In this document: one piece after another, positions 14,034-23,820 of the stretch
Position numbering within the stretch: position 1 is the first letter of the stretch
How the letters are laid out: every line of letters begins with the position of its first letter
The notes under the pieces: generated by a model
Told to the model about the DNA's origin: nothing
Databases searched by the model: none
Seen by the model: the letters and a program-made list of their open reading frames with translations, nothing else
Assembly: GCA_031411995.1 (NCBI GenBank)
Contig: JANOCD010000065.1
Span: forward strand, 1 to 64,000
Direction of reading: 5' to 3'
Length of the DNA stretch: 64,000 bases
Source of the DNA: Rudanella sp031411995
Lineage (GTDB): Bacteria > Bacteroidota > Bacteroidia > Cytophagales > Spirosomataceae
Program-made: the position numbers and the translations under genes

Positions 14034-17000
14034 TCAGAGTTTTCGTTTTACTCCTTTTGTATCCATAATCTCGACCGACTTAACGCCCGAACCAACGGCC
14101 AGCTCCCGTGCCGATTGCGACAAAAAAGATTGGCCATAGCCAAACTCAACCCGTTGTTTACGCCCATTGGCAAGGGTGAGAACCGCGCTGGCATCAGTCG
14201 GTTTCAGGCGGATTGTCCGACTTGGCGTATTCTTTTTAAATACGCACAGGCGACCCCGATTTTGGGTGGCTACCAGTAACGATTGCCCGTTTGCCCCCGT
14301 CAGTTCGACTAACCCTTTCGCATTGCCCGGTACAAAAAAGCCACTGGCCGCTGCCGACATAGGCACAAATCCACCCCGGCCATTCCCTCGGAGCCAAAGG
14401 CCGTTCAGGGCATCATAACGACCCATCGACACCTCTCCGCCATAATCATTGCCAACCAGCATCACGTCCAAATTTCCGTCGTTGTCCACATCCTGCGCCA
14501 CCATGCCAAAAACTGGACCCAATTGCGCCATTGTCGGGAGCGGGTGCATCACAAACTGAGGGTTGCCGTTGCTGTCGGTGCCTTTGTTTTCGATATACAT
14601 CGACCGGAACTCGTTGGCTTCCAGTACCGTTGCTTTTTCCCGTTCTTCGGGAGTTAGTAACTTGTCGATGCTGGCGGTGGTAAAATCTTTGTAGAGTGGG
14701 AACCGTTTCCGCATCACGATCATCTGTTTAATCAGGTCGTCGCGACCGTGGAAGCTGTATTCTTTTCGGGGGCCGGGTGCTGTTTCGCCCATGTTTTCGG
14801 GTATATAAATGGTCGGGATGGCATCGTAAAACCCGTTGTTGTCGAAGTCGCCCGCATACACGCGCACGGGTTCGTTGGGGGTGGCCCGCATCCGGGCGTT
14901 CAGACCGAGGTTTCCGGCAATGTAATCAATGTCGCCATCACTGTCGAAATCGCCGGGGGTGAGGGAGTTCCACCAACCCTTTTCAGTGGACAGTGAGCTG
15001 TCAACAGTTCCGGCGGGGAACCGCAACAGTTTTTTGCCTTTAGCGTTTTTCAAAACAGAGAGGGGCATAAACTCACCAGCGAGCATTAAGTCGGGCCAGC
15101 CGTCATTGTCGGGGTCAGTCCAGAGAGCATCGCACACCAGACCCACGTTTTGAAGGGCCGGGGCAAGTTGGGCCGTTACGTCGGTGAATTTGGGCACGCC
15201 CCCTTTTGATGTGTCATTCCGAAGCAACAAACTCGACACAGGTTTGGGGTATTGGTCGGGTTCCACGCGGCCGCCCACAAACAGGTCCAAATCGCCATCT
15301 CGGTCAAAATCAGCCGCTTTCACGCACGACTTGCTGACGGTATTGGCAGGCAAACTGCCGCTCGACAGAGTGAAATTGCCTTTTCCGTCGTTCATATATA
15401 GCCGATCCTGATAGGCAGGTGTTCCTCGGTTTTCTTCGTTGCCACCACTGGCAATATACAGGTCGAGGTCGGTGTCGCCATCCAGATCGGCCAGCAAAAT
15501 TCCCATGTCCTCCTGGAGTTTGGGGGTTGGGGACAGGGTAGAGGGCAGTTCTTTTTGGGTGAACCGTCCGTCCGCTTGTTGCAGGAAAAACGTGCCGTTG
15601 TGCTGGCGGGAGCCGCCCACAAAAAAGTCGTCTAAACCATCGCCGTTAACATCGCCAGCGGCAATGGCCGGGCCAAACTGCGAGAACTTGTGAGGCAAGA
15701 GTTTCTGGTTATTAAAATCAATATACTCCGGCTCCTGATGCACAAACTTGATACCGAGTGAGTCGGTGATTTCGGTGAAAGGGGGGGCTTGGGTTTGGGG
15801 CTTGGGGCTTGGGTTTGGAGATGCGTTTTTAAGGTCGGCGGTGAGAATCTGGTTCGACTTCACATTTCTCAACACCTGTTTGCGGGCGGGTTGCCCGTTT
15901 GTGCCCGGCCACGTAATCCGCACTTCGTCGATTTGGCGAACATTGCCCAGCCCGAAATGGGCAAATGGCTCCACGGTGGACAGATACCCCCGATATGGGC
16001 TGTGTTCATAGGCCTGCTGACAGGGCTTGCCTTTGCTGTCTTTATAGGTAATCTCGACCATTGCGCCAAGGCCCATCCGGTTGTGTTCCGACCCCACAAA
16101 GTTCAACCGGAGGTAGTTGGCCTGTTGGGGTTTTTGCTCCATCAGGTTATTCCGATACACAAAGGCCGAATCATTGATGTTATTGGTCACGTAATCAAGG
16201 TCGCCATCGTTGTCTAAATCCCCGTAGGCGGCCCCGTTCGAGAACGACGGCCGATACATACCCCATTCCTGAGTGGCATCGGCAAAAACAAGATTGCTGG
16301 TTGAATCCCCTGCCCGGTTCCGAAACGCATAGTTGCTGATTTTAACCACCGGAATCTGGGCCAGCATATAGTCTTTGGTGGCGACGGAGGCTGCATCCTG
16401 CCGGAAACTGATAAAATCGCGGTCGGTAATATCTTTCGGAAACCCATTTGTAATCATCAGATCCCGGTAGCCATCGTGGTCAAAATCGGCCAGCAAGGGC
16501 GACCAGCTCCAGTCGGTTTCGGCAACGTCGGCCAGCAAACTAATATCCGAAAAGATGGGGTCATTGCTATTGGGGCGCGGCCCCTGATTCAGTTGCAGCG
16601 TGTTCCTGACATACTGATAATTGTAGGTAAATTCCTCGTTGTTCAGGTAGTTCTGGTAGCTGTTGGCTCCCATCAGCATTTTTTTGCGGTAGTTGTCGCG
16701 GGGTTGCATATCCACGGCGACCACGTCGGCCAGTCCGTCGTTGTTAATATCGGCCACATCGTTGCCCATTGCCGAGTTGCTGGTGTGCTTAAAATAGTCG
16801 GCAGAGCGTTCCACAAACCCCGTGTGCCGTCCCTTAGCATCGTGCTGATTTATATACAGGAGATCGTCGGTGATATAATCGTTGGTTACGTAAATATCTT
16901 TCCAGCCATCCCGGTTAATATCCACTATGGAAAGGCCTAGCCCATAGCCCTCGATGTTAATGCCTTCGGCGCGGGAGACGTTTTGGAAACCCTTACCTTT

Positions 17001-17708
17001 CTCCACTGTCATATTCCGATACAGCCGATCCGTTGTACTTGACGAGCCATCGACCACTTTTTTATGATAGGCGTTGGGGTATTGTTCAATGGTGTTGGTC
17101 AGCACGTAGAGGTCGAGGTCGCCGTCGTTATCGTAGTCGAAAAAGGCGGCATTGGTGGTGTGTCCATCGTCGGCGATACCGTATTCGTGGGCCATTTCTT
17201 TGAACACCGGCACCTGCATTCCGTCGGCTCCTTTTTGATTTCCCTGGTTCACATAGAGCAGGTTTTCGCGCCGGGCGGCAATTTTGCTGACTGTTGCGCC
17301 CACGTAAATGTCCATTCGGCCATCGTTGTTAATATCGACCACAGCCACGCCCGAACACCATTTTCCGTTTCCATCGACTGTAGCCTGTTTGGTCGCATCC
17401 ACAAACTGCATGGGTTCAGATGCCTGTTTTCCCTTATTAATGTATAGTCGGTTGGCAACCTGATTTCCAGTGAAGAATACATCCTGAAAGCCATCGCCAT
17501 TAAAATCGGCTATGCTTACCCCACCACCATTGTAGATATACTCAAAGTCAATGATGTTGATTGAATCATTGTCAATTATTCGGTTGCTAAAGGTTATTCC
17601 TGTCTTCTCGGCTGGTAATAACGTGAATAAAGTGTTGTTCTGCTGGCAGGAAACAAGCACGAGCGTACTGCTAATCAGGGCTAAAACAATGGTTAACTTA
17701 CGGAGCAT
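14034..17708 (-). CDS. FG-GAP/VCBS repeat lipoprotein with ASPIC/UnbV domain
   Basis: This 1224-residue protein has a lipoprotein signal peptide (LALISSTLVLVSC). Many FG-GAP/VCBS units with calcium-loop motifs DxNxDGxxD are visible in two blocks, about residues 60-520 and 670-1130. An ASPIC/UnbV domain lies between them (GLGAMVEITY, then FGLGNVRQIDEVRITWP). It should be a cell-surface beta-propeller protein. Such proteins accompany SusC/SusD loci in Cytophagales, and a SusC/SusD pair diverges from this gene at 17979. The function is probably binding; no catalytic site is seen. ATG 17708 is preferred to the one two codons earlier because it gives a normal signal peptide. Confidence 0.85.
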   Translation of the reverse strand: MLRKLTIVLALISSTLVLVSCQQNNTLFTLLPAEKTGITFSNRIIDNDSINIIDFEYIYNGGGVSIADFNGDGFQDVFFTGNQVANRLYINKGKQASEPMQFVDATKQATVDGNGKWCSGVAVVDINNDGRMDIYVGATVSKIAARRENLLYVNQGNQKGADGMQVPVFKEMAHEYGIADDGHTTNAAFFDYDNDGDLDLYVLTNTIEQYPNAYHKKVVDGSSSTTDRLYRNMTVEKGKGFQNVSRAEGINIEGYGLGLSIVDINRDGWKDIYVTNDYITDDLLYINQHDAKGRHTGFVERSADYFKHTSNSAMGNDVADINNDGLADVVAVDMQPRDNYRKKMLMGANSYQNYLNNEEFTYNYQYVRNTLQLNQGPRPNSNDPIFSDISLLADVAETDWSWSPLLADFDHDGYRDLMITNGFPKDITDRDFISFRQDAASVATKDYMLAQIPVVKISNYAFRNRAGDSTSNLVFADATQEWGMYRPSFSNGAAYGDLDNDGDLDYVTNNINDSAFVYRNNLMEQKPQQANYLRLNFVGSEHNRMGLGAMVEITYKDSKGKPCQQAYEHSPYRGYLSTVEPFAHFGLGNVRQIDEVRITWPGTNGQPARKQVLRNVKSNQILTADLKNASPNPSPKPQTQAPPFTEITDSLGIKFVHQEPEYIDFNNQKLLPHKFSQFGPAIAAGDVNGDGLDDFFVGGSRQHNGTFFLQQADGRFTQKELPSTLSPTPKLQEDMGILLADLDGDTDLDLYIASGGNEENRGTPAYQDRLYMNDGKGNFTLSSGSLPANTVSKSCVKAADFDRDGDLDLFVGGRVEPDQYPKPVSSLLLRNDTSKGGVPKFTDVTAQLAPALQNVGLVCDALWTDPDNDGWPDLMLAGEFMPLSVLKNAKGKKLLRFPAGTVDSSLSTEKGWWNSLTPGDFDSDGDIDYIAGNLGLNARMRATPNEPVRVYAGDFDNNGFYDAIPTIYIPENMGETAPGPRKEYSFHGRDDLIKQMIVMRKRFPLYKDFTTASIDKLLTPEEREKATVLEANEFRSMYIENKGTDSNGNPQFVMHPLPTMAQLGPVFGMVAQDVDNDGNLDVMLVGNDYGGEVSMGRYDALNGLWLRGNGRGGFVPMSAAASGFFVPGNAKGLVELTGANGQSLLVATQNRGRLCVFKKNTPSRTIRLKPTDASAVLTLANGRKQRVEFGYGQSFLSQSARELAVGSGVKSVEIMDTKGVKRKL

Positions 17709-17887
17709 GAGCAAAGTCGAGTCAAATAGAACAGCAAAATACGAAAATTATATCTGGAAATTGAACGGATAAACTAACTGTAAACAGGTGGTTTGAAAAA
17801 GACACATGAGTAAGTCTATGATCCTTGCAATCCATTGATTAAATAGATTATAATGGTATTAAAATGAGATAAAATGAGAAATAAGGA

Positions 17888-17918
17888 GTGAGTAAGCGGT
17901 AGTATAGGATTACTTTTG
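17888..17918 (+). promoter_or_regulatory. Probable promoter of SusC/SusD pair 1
   Basis: TACTTTTG at 17911-17918 is an exact TAnnTTTG box, 60 bp before the SusC start. The -33 element is weak (GTG at 17888-17890, 20-bp spacing), which could mean that an activator is needed. It lies in the 270-bp divergent region with the FG-GAP gene; no minus-strand promoter was found there. Confidence 0.4.
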
Positions 17919-17978
17919 CTGTCTGAATAAATGCAATAAAGTACTTAATTAATTCCAACCTCAAACTCATTTCAGTAC

Positions 17979-20900
17979 ATGAGAACAACTGTTTACAGGC
18001 TCTCTCAATTGGCACTACTGAGCACAATGATGCTACTATGGAGCGTCGTTGTAATGGCTCAGGATCGCCGGGTCACTGGTAAAGTGACTGGCATTGACGG
18101 CCCGGTTCCGGGCGTCAACATTGTGATTAAAGGCACAACAACGGGTACAACGACCGATGCCAACGGTACGTACACGTTGAACCTTCGGGGTGCGAACCCT
18201 ACATTGATTATCTCGGCGATTGGTTTCAAAAGCCAGGAAGTTGCCGTTGGTAATCGGACAAACCTTGACATTGCCCTTGCCGATGATGCTACGGCTCTGT
18301 CGGAAGTTGTTGTAACGGGTTACACGACGGACGACCGCCGGAACGTAACGGGTGCCGTATCAACGGTGAAAGCCCGTGCGTTGCAGGCCCAGCCATCGGG
18401 TAACATCGAGCAGCAGTTGCAGGGTCGCGTATCAGGTCTGACGGTTATTTCCAACGGTCAGCCGGGTTCAAGCAGCCAGGTGCGGGTGCGAGGTTTCGGT
18501 GCATTTGGTGGTAACGAGCCGTTGTACGTAGTTGACGGTGTGCCCGCTGGTTCAGTAAACTTTGTGTCTCCTGATGATGTGGAGACAACAACCGTACTGA
18601 AAGATGCCGCTGCGGCTTCTATTTACGGAGCGCGTGCTGCCAACGGTGTAATCGTTATTACAACCCGGAAAGGCTCAAAAACGCCCCGCAAAATGCAGGT
18701 GACGTATGACGGCCAAATTGGAGCAACCGATCCCGGCAAAGGGCAGGCCATGATGAACCCTACCGATTTTGCCAACTGGACCTGGAATGCTTTCCGTAAT
18801 ACGGGGTTGAAAGTAGGTGACGAAGGTTGGGGACATCCACAGTTTGGTAAAGGAGCAACGCCTGTTATTCCTGATTATATCAACGTAGGTGGGGCTCCCG
18901 GCGTAGTGGGTTCGGTTGATTTGGCCGCTGCAAAACTCAAGTACAACGTCAATCCGAATGCAGGTGCTATTTATCAGGTTGTTAAAGCCAATAAAGAAGG
19001 CACTGACTGGTATGATGCCATCACGAATGTTGCTCCCCTCATGCGACATGGCCTGGGCTTCTCGGGCAGTGGTGAGTCGGGCCGTTACTACATCGGCTTG
19101 AGCGCACAGGATCAGAAAGGTATTCTATTGAACAACAGTTTTAAGCGGTACTCATTCCGGGCCAATACGGAGTTTGATCTGAGTAAAAAAATCCGTATCG
19201 GCGAAAACCTCCAGTTTACCTACTTGTCTGTATTGGGACAGGGTGGTGGAGCGGGTGGTCAGGGGGTAGCGGCTGACGAGAACGACGTTCTCCAGGCGTT
19301 CCGTATGCCGTCGATTATTCCGGTTTATGATGAATTCGGTGGTTATGCCGGTACGGCAGCTAAAGGTTTCAATAACCCTCGTAGCCCGGTAGCAAGCCGC
19401 GACGGGCAAGTAAACAATCGTGGATTTGGCACCAGTGCTTTTGGTAACCTGTACCTCGAAGTTGACCCCATCGAAAACCTGACGTTGCGAAGCACTGTTG
19501 GTGGGACCTATGGTAGTTTCTACAACTATGGTTACAGTCGGCTGCAGTATGAGAACTCGGAAAACAACTCGGCCTTTGGCTATAACGAAGGCGGTGGGTA
19601 CTCATTTGCCTGGACACTCACCAATACGGCTGCCTACAAGCGTAAGTTTGGTGTCCATGCTGTCGATGTAATTGTTGGTCAGGAAGCCCTCAACACGGGT
19701 GCTGGCAAAAACATAGGCGGTAGCGGTCAAAACCCATTCTCAATTGACCCGAACTACATCACGCTGTCAACGGTAGCGTCAACGGGCCGTGTTGTCAACA
19801 GCGGTCAGTTCAAAGGCGTTAACTTCTATTCGGTATTCGGTCGCTTGAACTATGTGTTCAACGATAAGTATATCGTAACAGGTGTGGTTCGTCGCGATGG
19901 CTCAAGCCGGTTTGGGGCCAACAACCGTTACGGCGTATTTCCGGCCGCTTCGGCAGCATGGCGTATCTCGTCGGAAGAGTTCATGAAAGACCTGACGTGG
20001 GTAACGGAATTGAAAATCCGGGGTGGCTATGGTCTGATGGGTAACTCAAACAATGTGGACCCCAACAACCAATTTAGTTTGTATGCCGCCAACCTAGGCA
20101 ACTCGGCTTACGATATCAACGGCTCAAACTCAAGCACCGTTGACGGCTACTACCGCTCGCGGATTGGTAACGTCGATGCTAAATGGGAAACGTCGATCAC
20201 CAGCAACTTCGGTATCGATGGTTCGTTTTTCAACAACCGTTTAGAAGTTATTCTGGACATATGGCGGAAAGACACCAAAGACCTGTTGTTCCAGGTGCCT
20301 ATTCCTGACGTAATCGGTACCTATGCAGCGGCTCCATCCGTAAACATCGGTAAGATGCGTAACCAGGGCATTGACCTTCAGGTAATTACACGGGGGAAAA
20401 TTGGCTCAGAAGTTGGTTACGAAGCCAACCTCACGGCCAGCACGTTGAGCAACAAGATTGTTTACCTGGCTCCCAACCTTACCTATCTGACAACGGTGAA
20501 TCCAGGCTTCCGGGGTATCAATCCAATTCGGAATCAGTTGGGCTACTCAATCTCGGCATTCTATGGCTACCAGACGTTAGGTCTGTTCCAAAGCAAGGCA
20601 GAAGTTGACGCTGCACCCAAGCAGGACGGTGCCGCTCCGGGTCGTTTCCGCTTTGCCGATATTGACGGTAATGGCAAAATTGATCCGAATGACCGGACAT
20701 ATCTCGGCAGTCCTGTTCCGAAATTCACGGGTGGTCTGAACCTGAAATTTACGTACAAAGCATTCGACGTGGAGATGTACGGCTACACCTCGATTGGCAA
20801 CAAAATCTGGAACCAGTCGAAGTGGTTTACCGATTTCTTCCCTTCATTTGAAGGTGCCGCCATCAGCGAGCGTGTGAAGCAATCATGGACACCGGAGAAT

Positions 20901-21221
20901 ACGGGAGCAACGATCCCCATTTTCGAGCGTACCTCAAACTTCAGCACCAACTCGCAGGCTAACTCGTACTACGTAGAAGACGGTTCGTATTTCCGGATGC
21001 AAAACCTGTCATTTGGCTACAACTTGCCAAGCAGCGTTTTGAGTAAGGTTGGTTTGTCGCGATTGCGGGTATTTGTATCGACGAACAACCTGTTCACGAT
21101 CTCCAAATACCAAGGTCTCGATCCAAGCGTAGGGGGCAATGCCGACACAAACTTCGGCATCGACGTGGGTAACTACCCGATCACCCGGAGCGTATTGGGC
21201 GGTCTGTCGCTGTCATTCTAA
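17979..21221 (+). CDS. SusC/RagA family TonB-linked outer membrane protein (pair 1)
   Basis: This 1080-residue protein has a signal peptide of about 28 residues and then a carboxypeptidase-D-regulatory-like domain (about 30-110: VTGKVTG...GTTTGTTTDANGTY). The SusC signature LSEVVVTGYTT precedes the plug (GAVSTV..., VVDGVPAGSV, ASIYGARAANGVIVITT). The rest is a long barrel ending in a GGLSLSF terminal strand. It imports glycans or other large nutrients through the outer membrane with its SusD lid at 21267. There is no STN domain, so it is not set up for FecR-type transenvelope signalling. Confidence 0.95.
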   Translation: MRTTVYRLSQLALLSTMMLLWSVVVMAQDRRVTGKVTGIDGPVPGVNIVIKGTTTGTTTDANGTYTLNLRGANPTLIISAIGFKSQEVAVGNRTNLDIALADDATALSEVVVTGYTTDDRRNVTGAVSTVKARALQAQPSGNIEQQLQGRVSGLTVISNGQPGSSSQVRVRGFGAFGGNEPLYVVDGVPAGSVNFVSPDDVETTTVLKDAAAASIYGARAANGVIVITTRKGSKTPRKMQVTYDGQIGATDPGKGQAMMNPTDFANWTWNAFRNTGLKVGDEGWGHPQFGKGATPVIPDYINVGGAPGVVGSVDLAAAKLKYNVNPNAGAIYQVVKANKEGTDWYDAITNVAPLMRHGLGFSGSGESGRYYIGLSAQDQKGILLNNSFKRYSFRANTEFDLSKKIRIGENLQFTYLSVLGQGGGAGGQGVAADENDVLQAFRMPSIIPVYDEFGGYAGTAAKGFNNPRSPVASRDGQVNNRGFGTSAFGNLYLEVDPIENLTLRSTVGGTYGSFYNYGYSRLQYENSENNSAFGYNEGGGYSFAWTLTNTAAYKRKFGVHAVDVIVGQEALNTGAGKNIGGSGQNPFSIDPNYITLSTVASTGRVVNSGQFKGVNFYSVFGRLNYVFNDKYIVTGVVRRDGSSRFGANNRYGVFPAASAAWRISSEEFMKDLTWVTELKIRGGYGLMGNSNNVDPNNQFSLYAANLGNSAYDINGSNSSTVDGYYRSRIGNVDAKWETSITSNFGIDGSFFNNRLEVILDIWRKDTKDLLFQVPIPDVIGTYAAAPSVNIGKMRNQGIDLQVITRGKIGSEVGYEANLTASTLSNKIVYLAPNLTYLTTVNPGFRGINPIRNQLGYSISAFYGYQTLGLFQSKAEVDAAPKQDGAAPGRFRFADIDGNGKIDPNDRTYLGSPVPKFTGGLNLKFTYKAFDVEMYGYTSIGNKIWNQSKWFTDFFPSFEGAAISERVKQSWTPENTGATIPIFERTSNFSTNSQANSYYVEDGSYFRMQNLSFGYNLPSSVLSKVGLSRLRVFVSTNNLFTISKYQGLDPSVGGNADTNFGIDVGNYPITRSVLGGLSLSF

Positions 21222-21266
21222 AAAATTAAGGGATGCGCGAGCATCCCATCAAACTTAACTCACACA

Positions 21267-23012
21267 ATGAGACACAATAAAAAACTCTACATTCTGGGCA
21301 CTGCTGCTGTCCTGAGTTTAGCGACTGTTTCGTGTAAAGATACCTTTCTGGAAGTGCCCGTAACGGGTCAGTTGGCTGGTGCTCAACTCAGCTCGAAGGC
21401 TGGCATTGAAGGATCTTTAATTGCTGCCTACTCCATCCTGAATGGCCGTGGCGACCGCCTTGCCTCGTTTAACAACTGGGTATGGGGTGGTATTCGGGGA
21501 GGTGATGCCAACAAAGGCACCGACCCAGGTGACTTCTCGACCATCAATCCCATACAACGCTTTGAGACCATCTCAACGGGTGAAGTAGCAGGAACGTGGC
21601 AACGGAAGTATGAGGGTGTCAGCCGGTGTAACCTGACCCTGAACCTGTTGAAAAACGCCCCGGCAGATATGTCAGCGGGTGATAAGACGCGCGTTACGGC
21701 GGAGGCTCGCTTCCTGCGGGGTCTCTATTATTTCGACCTGAAGCGTCTGTATGGTAACGTACCCTACATTGATGAAACAGTCGATTATGGGACGGGTATC
21801 GAGAAAGTACCAAACGGTGTAGAAATTTGGCCAAAGATCGAAGCCGATACGAAGTTTGCTTACGACAACCTGACCGAAGCACCTCCTGCCGTTGGTCGGG
21901 TAAACAAGTGGGCGGCAGCGTCTCAGTTGGCTAAAGTGTATCTTTACCAAAAGAAATATGCCGAAGCAAAAGCCCTGTTCGATCTGATTATTGCCAATGG
22001 CAAAACGTCGAACGGCAAAAAATATGGTCTCGTGCCAAAATACGCCGATCTGTACAAAGCCTCGAATGACAACAACGAGGAGTCGATATTTGCCATTCAG
22101 GCGGCTGCCAACACGGGAAGTGTAAACAACGCCAACCCTGAATTCGACCTGAACTACCCCTACAACACGGGACCGAATGGGCCGGGTAACTGCTGCGGAT
22201 TTAACCAACCCAGCTTCGAGTATGTGAACTCGTTCCGTACCGATGCAAACGGTCTGCCGTTGCTCGATGGCTCATATAACGCTGCCGCCAACGCCGTGAA
22301 AACGGATATGGGTGTAGCAGCAAAGGATGCGTTTACACCGGATGCGGGTAACCTTGACCCACGCCTTGACCACGCCGTTGGTCGCCGGGGAATTCCGTAC
22401 CTCGACTGGCAGGATCACCCCGGTGCCGACTGGATTCGGAATCAGCCAAACGGCGGGCCATACTCGCCGAAGAAGTTTACGTACTACAAGTCGGATCGGG
22501 GTTCGTTGCAGGATAACTCATCATGGACTCCGGGCTACACAGCCTTGAACGTCCCAATTATTCGTTACGCCGACGTGTTGTTGATGGCTGCCGAGTGCGA
22601 AATCGAAGTTGGATCGCTGACAAAAGCACTGGAATACACAAACATGGTTCGCAAGCGGGCTGCTAACCCTGATGGATTTGTGATGCGCGGTACGGCTCCG
22701 GCTGCCAAATATACGATCAAAGAGTATCCTGCGTCAACCTTTGCCTCAAAAGCATCGGCAACAACGGCACTGCGTTTTGAGCGTCGTTTAGAGCTGGGTG
22801 ACGAAGGACACCGCTTCTTCGACTTGGTTCGCTGGGGTATTGCTGCAACAACCATCAACGCCTATCTGACATACGAAGGTGCCGGTGCCCGTCTACCAAC
22901 CACGTTGGGCGGTTCTACGTTCACCGCCGGTAAGCACGAATTGTTGCCAATTCCGCAGGCTCAGATCGACATTCAGGGTAAGGATATCCTGAAGCAGAAT
23001 CCTGGTTATTAG
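21267..23012 (+). CDS. SusD/RagB family nutrient-binding lipoprotein (pair 1)
   Basis: This 581-residue protein has a lipobox (LSLATVSC) and the SusD opening CKDTFLEVPVTG. TPR-like helices include AEARFLRGLYYFDLKRLYGNVPY. The C-terminal SusD block has RYADVLLMAAECE, FERRLELGDEGHRFFDLVRWG and the end LLPIPQAQIDIQ...LKQNPGY. It is the surface lid that captures the ligand for the SusC partner 45 bp upstream. No glycoside hydrolase follows directly, so the substrate is open. Confidence 0.95.
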   Translation: MRHNKKLYILGTAAVLSLATVSCKDTFLEVPVTGQLAGAQLSSKAGIEGSLIAAYSILNGRGDRLASFNNWVWGGIRGGDANKGTDPGDFSTINPIQRFETISTGEVAGTWQRKYEGVSRCNLTLNLLKNAPADMSAGDKTRVTAEARFLRGLYYFDLKRLYGNVPYIDETVDYGTGIEKVPNGVEIWPKIEADTKFAYDNLTEAPPAVGRVNKWAAASQLAKVYLYQKKYAEAKALFDLIIANGKTSNGKKYGLVPKYADLYKASNDNNEESIFAIQAAANTGSVNNANPEFDLNYPYNTGPNGPGNCCGFNQPSFEYVNSFRTDANGLPLLDGSYNAAANAVKTDMGVAAKDAFTPDAGNLDPRLDHAVGRRGIPYLDWQDHPGADWIRNQPNGGPYSPKKFTYYKSDRGSLQDNSSWTPGYTALNVPIIRYADVLLMAAECEIEVGSLTKALEYTNMVRKRAANPDGFVMRGTAPAAKYTIKEYPASTFASKASATTALRFERRLELGDEGHRFFDLVRWGIAATTINAYLTYEGAGARLPTTLGGSTFTAGKHELLPIPQAQIDIQGKDILKQNPGY

Positions 23013-23039
23013 TTATTAGGTTAAAAAGGCAATTAGGTG

Positions 23040-23097
23040 AATGGGGTAATTAAGGTAACTGGGGAATAACCAGGCATCTTGATTACCCCATTTTTGT
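23040..23097 (+). terminator. Probable terminator of SusC/SusD pair 1
   Basis: AATGGGGTAAT at 23040-23050 pairs with ATTACCCCATT at 23083-23093, followed by TTTTGTT. The loop is 32 bp and may fold further. It lies 28 bp after the SusD stop. Confidence 0.6.
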
Positions 23098-23136
23098 TAG
23101 TCTTTTATAGACTGTCGGATTTGGAATAAAATCAAA

Positions 23137-23237
23137 AATTGCTGTCGCATAGGCCTTCGGCTCCGCTCAAACTGATTGGAAACGCGCAAGATTGTCGTCA
23201 GCCTGAGCGGAGTCGAAGGCCTGTGCGACAGCAATTA
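23137..23237. repeat. Long imperfect inverted repeat (intergenic)
   Basis: The arms are about 23138-23171 (AATTGCTGTCGCATAGGCCT...) and 23202-23236 (...AGGCCTGTGCGACAGCAATT), pairing over about 34 bp with few mismatches around a 30-bp loop. No T-run follows. It occupies much of the space between SusD and the metal locus and resembles a dispersed palindromic repeat rather than a gene. Confidence 0.75.
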
Positions 23238-23260
23238 AGCCGCATTTTTCTTTCCAGAAA

Positions 23261-23292
23261 TTTGCTTTGCTTTAATCCCTTTTTTACATTTG
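23261..23292 (+). promoter_or_regulatory. Promoter of the metal locus, unusually close to the start codon
   Basis: TTTG at 23261-23264, a 20-bp spacer and TACATTTG at 23285-23292 match the Bacteroidota consensus exactly. Only 7 bp separate the box from ATG 23300, so transcription would begin at or next to the start codon and the mRNA would be leaderless or nearly so. Confidence 0.65.
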
Positions 23293-23299
23293 TTGCACT

Positions 23300-23746
23300 A
23301 TGAAACGCAAACTGTTCCGTATTCTGAATGTCGTAATGGCTATGGTTGTACTGTTAAGCAGTACAGGCTTTGGTCTGGTCGAGCATTCGTGTCAGATGCG
23401 GGGTAAGAAAATTTCGCGAATCAGTGTAAGCGAACCAACTTGCGCCGGATGCCCATCTGGTAAAACGGCTTCCGCTTCTATCCAACCTTCTGTAAAGAAA
23501 ACTGACTGTTGCGAGAACGAGAAACGGTACCAAAATGTGGACGTTACCTCGTCTTTGAGTCAGTTGGTCGCCAAGTTTTTTAAGATCGTTGCGGAAACCA
23601 TCGTTACGTCCGTTACCAACATGGTAACGACTTTGTTAAGCTGGTTATTCTTCACCGATGCCTCCATTGTGGCGCATAGCCCCAATGCTCCTCCTGCCGC
23701 GTTTGGCCGCACGCTGCTGACCCTTGTACAAAGTTTCCTGATTTAA
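23300..23746 (+). CDS. HYC_CC_PP family protein (metal locus)
   Basis: This 148-residue protein has an N-terminal signal or anchor segment (LNVVMAMVVLLSSTGFGL). Next come EHSCQMRGKK (the HxC position), a CAGC pair, DCCENE (the CC motif), a second hydrophobic stretch (about 95-115) and NAPPAAF (the PP motif). The family is named for these three motifs and is found in Bacteroidota next to metal-related TonB receptors and HMA proteins, as here. It probably resides in the cell envelope and may bind a thiophilic metal. Its biochemical role is not established. Confidence 0.8.
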   Translation: MKRKLFRILNVVMAMVVLLSSTGFGLVEHSCQMRGKKISRISVSEPTCAGCPSGKTASASIQPSVKKTDCCENEKRYQNVDVTSSLSQLVAKFFKIVAETIVTSVTNMVTTLLSWLFFTDASIVAHSPNAPPAAFGRTLLTLVQSFLI

Positions 23747-23820
23747 ATCGTTGCTGATTCTCCAGATGCCGGTGTCCCACAGACACGGGCTGTTTTTGTT
23801 TTATCTAATCCAACGATTTT

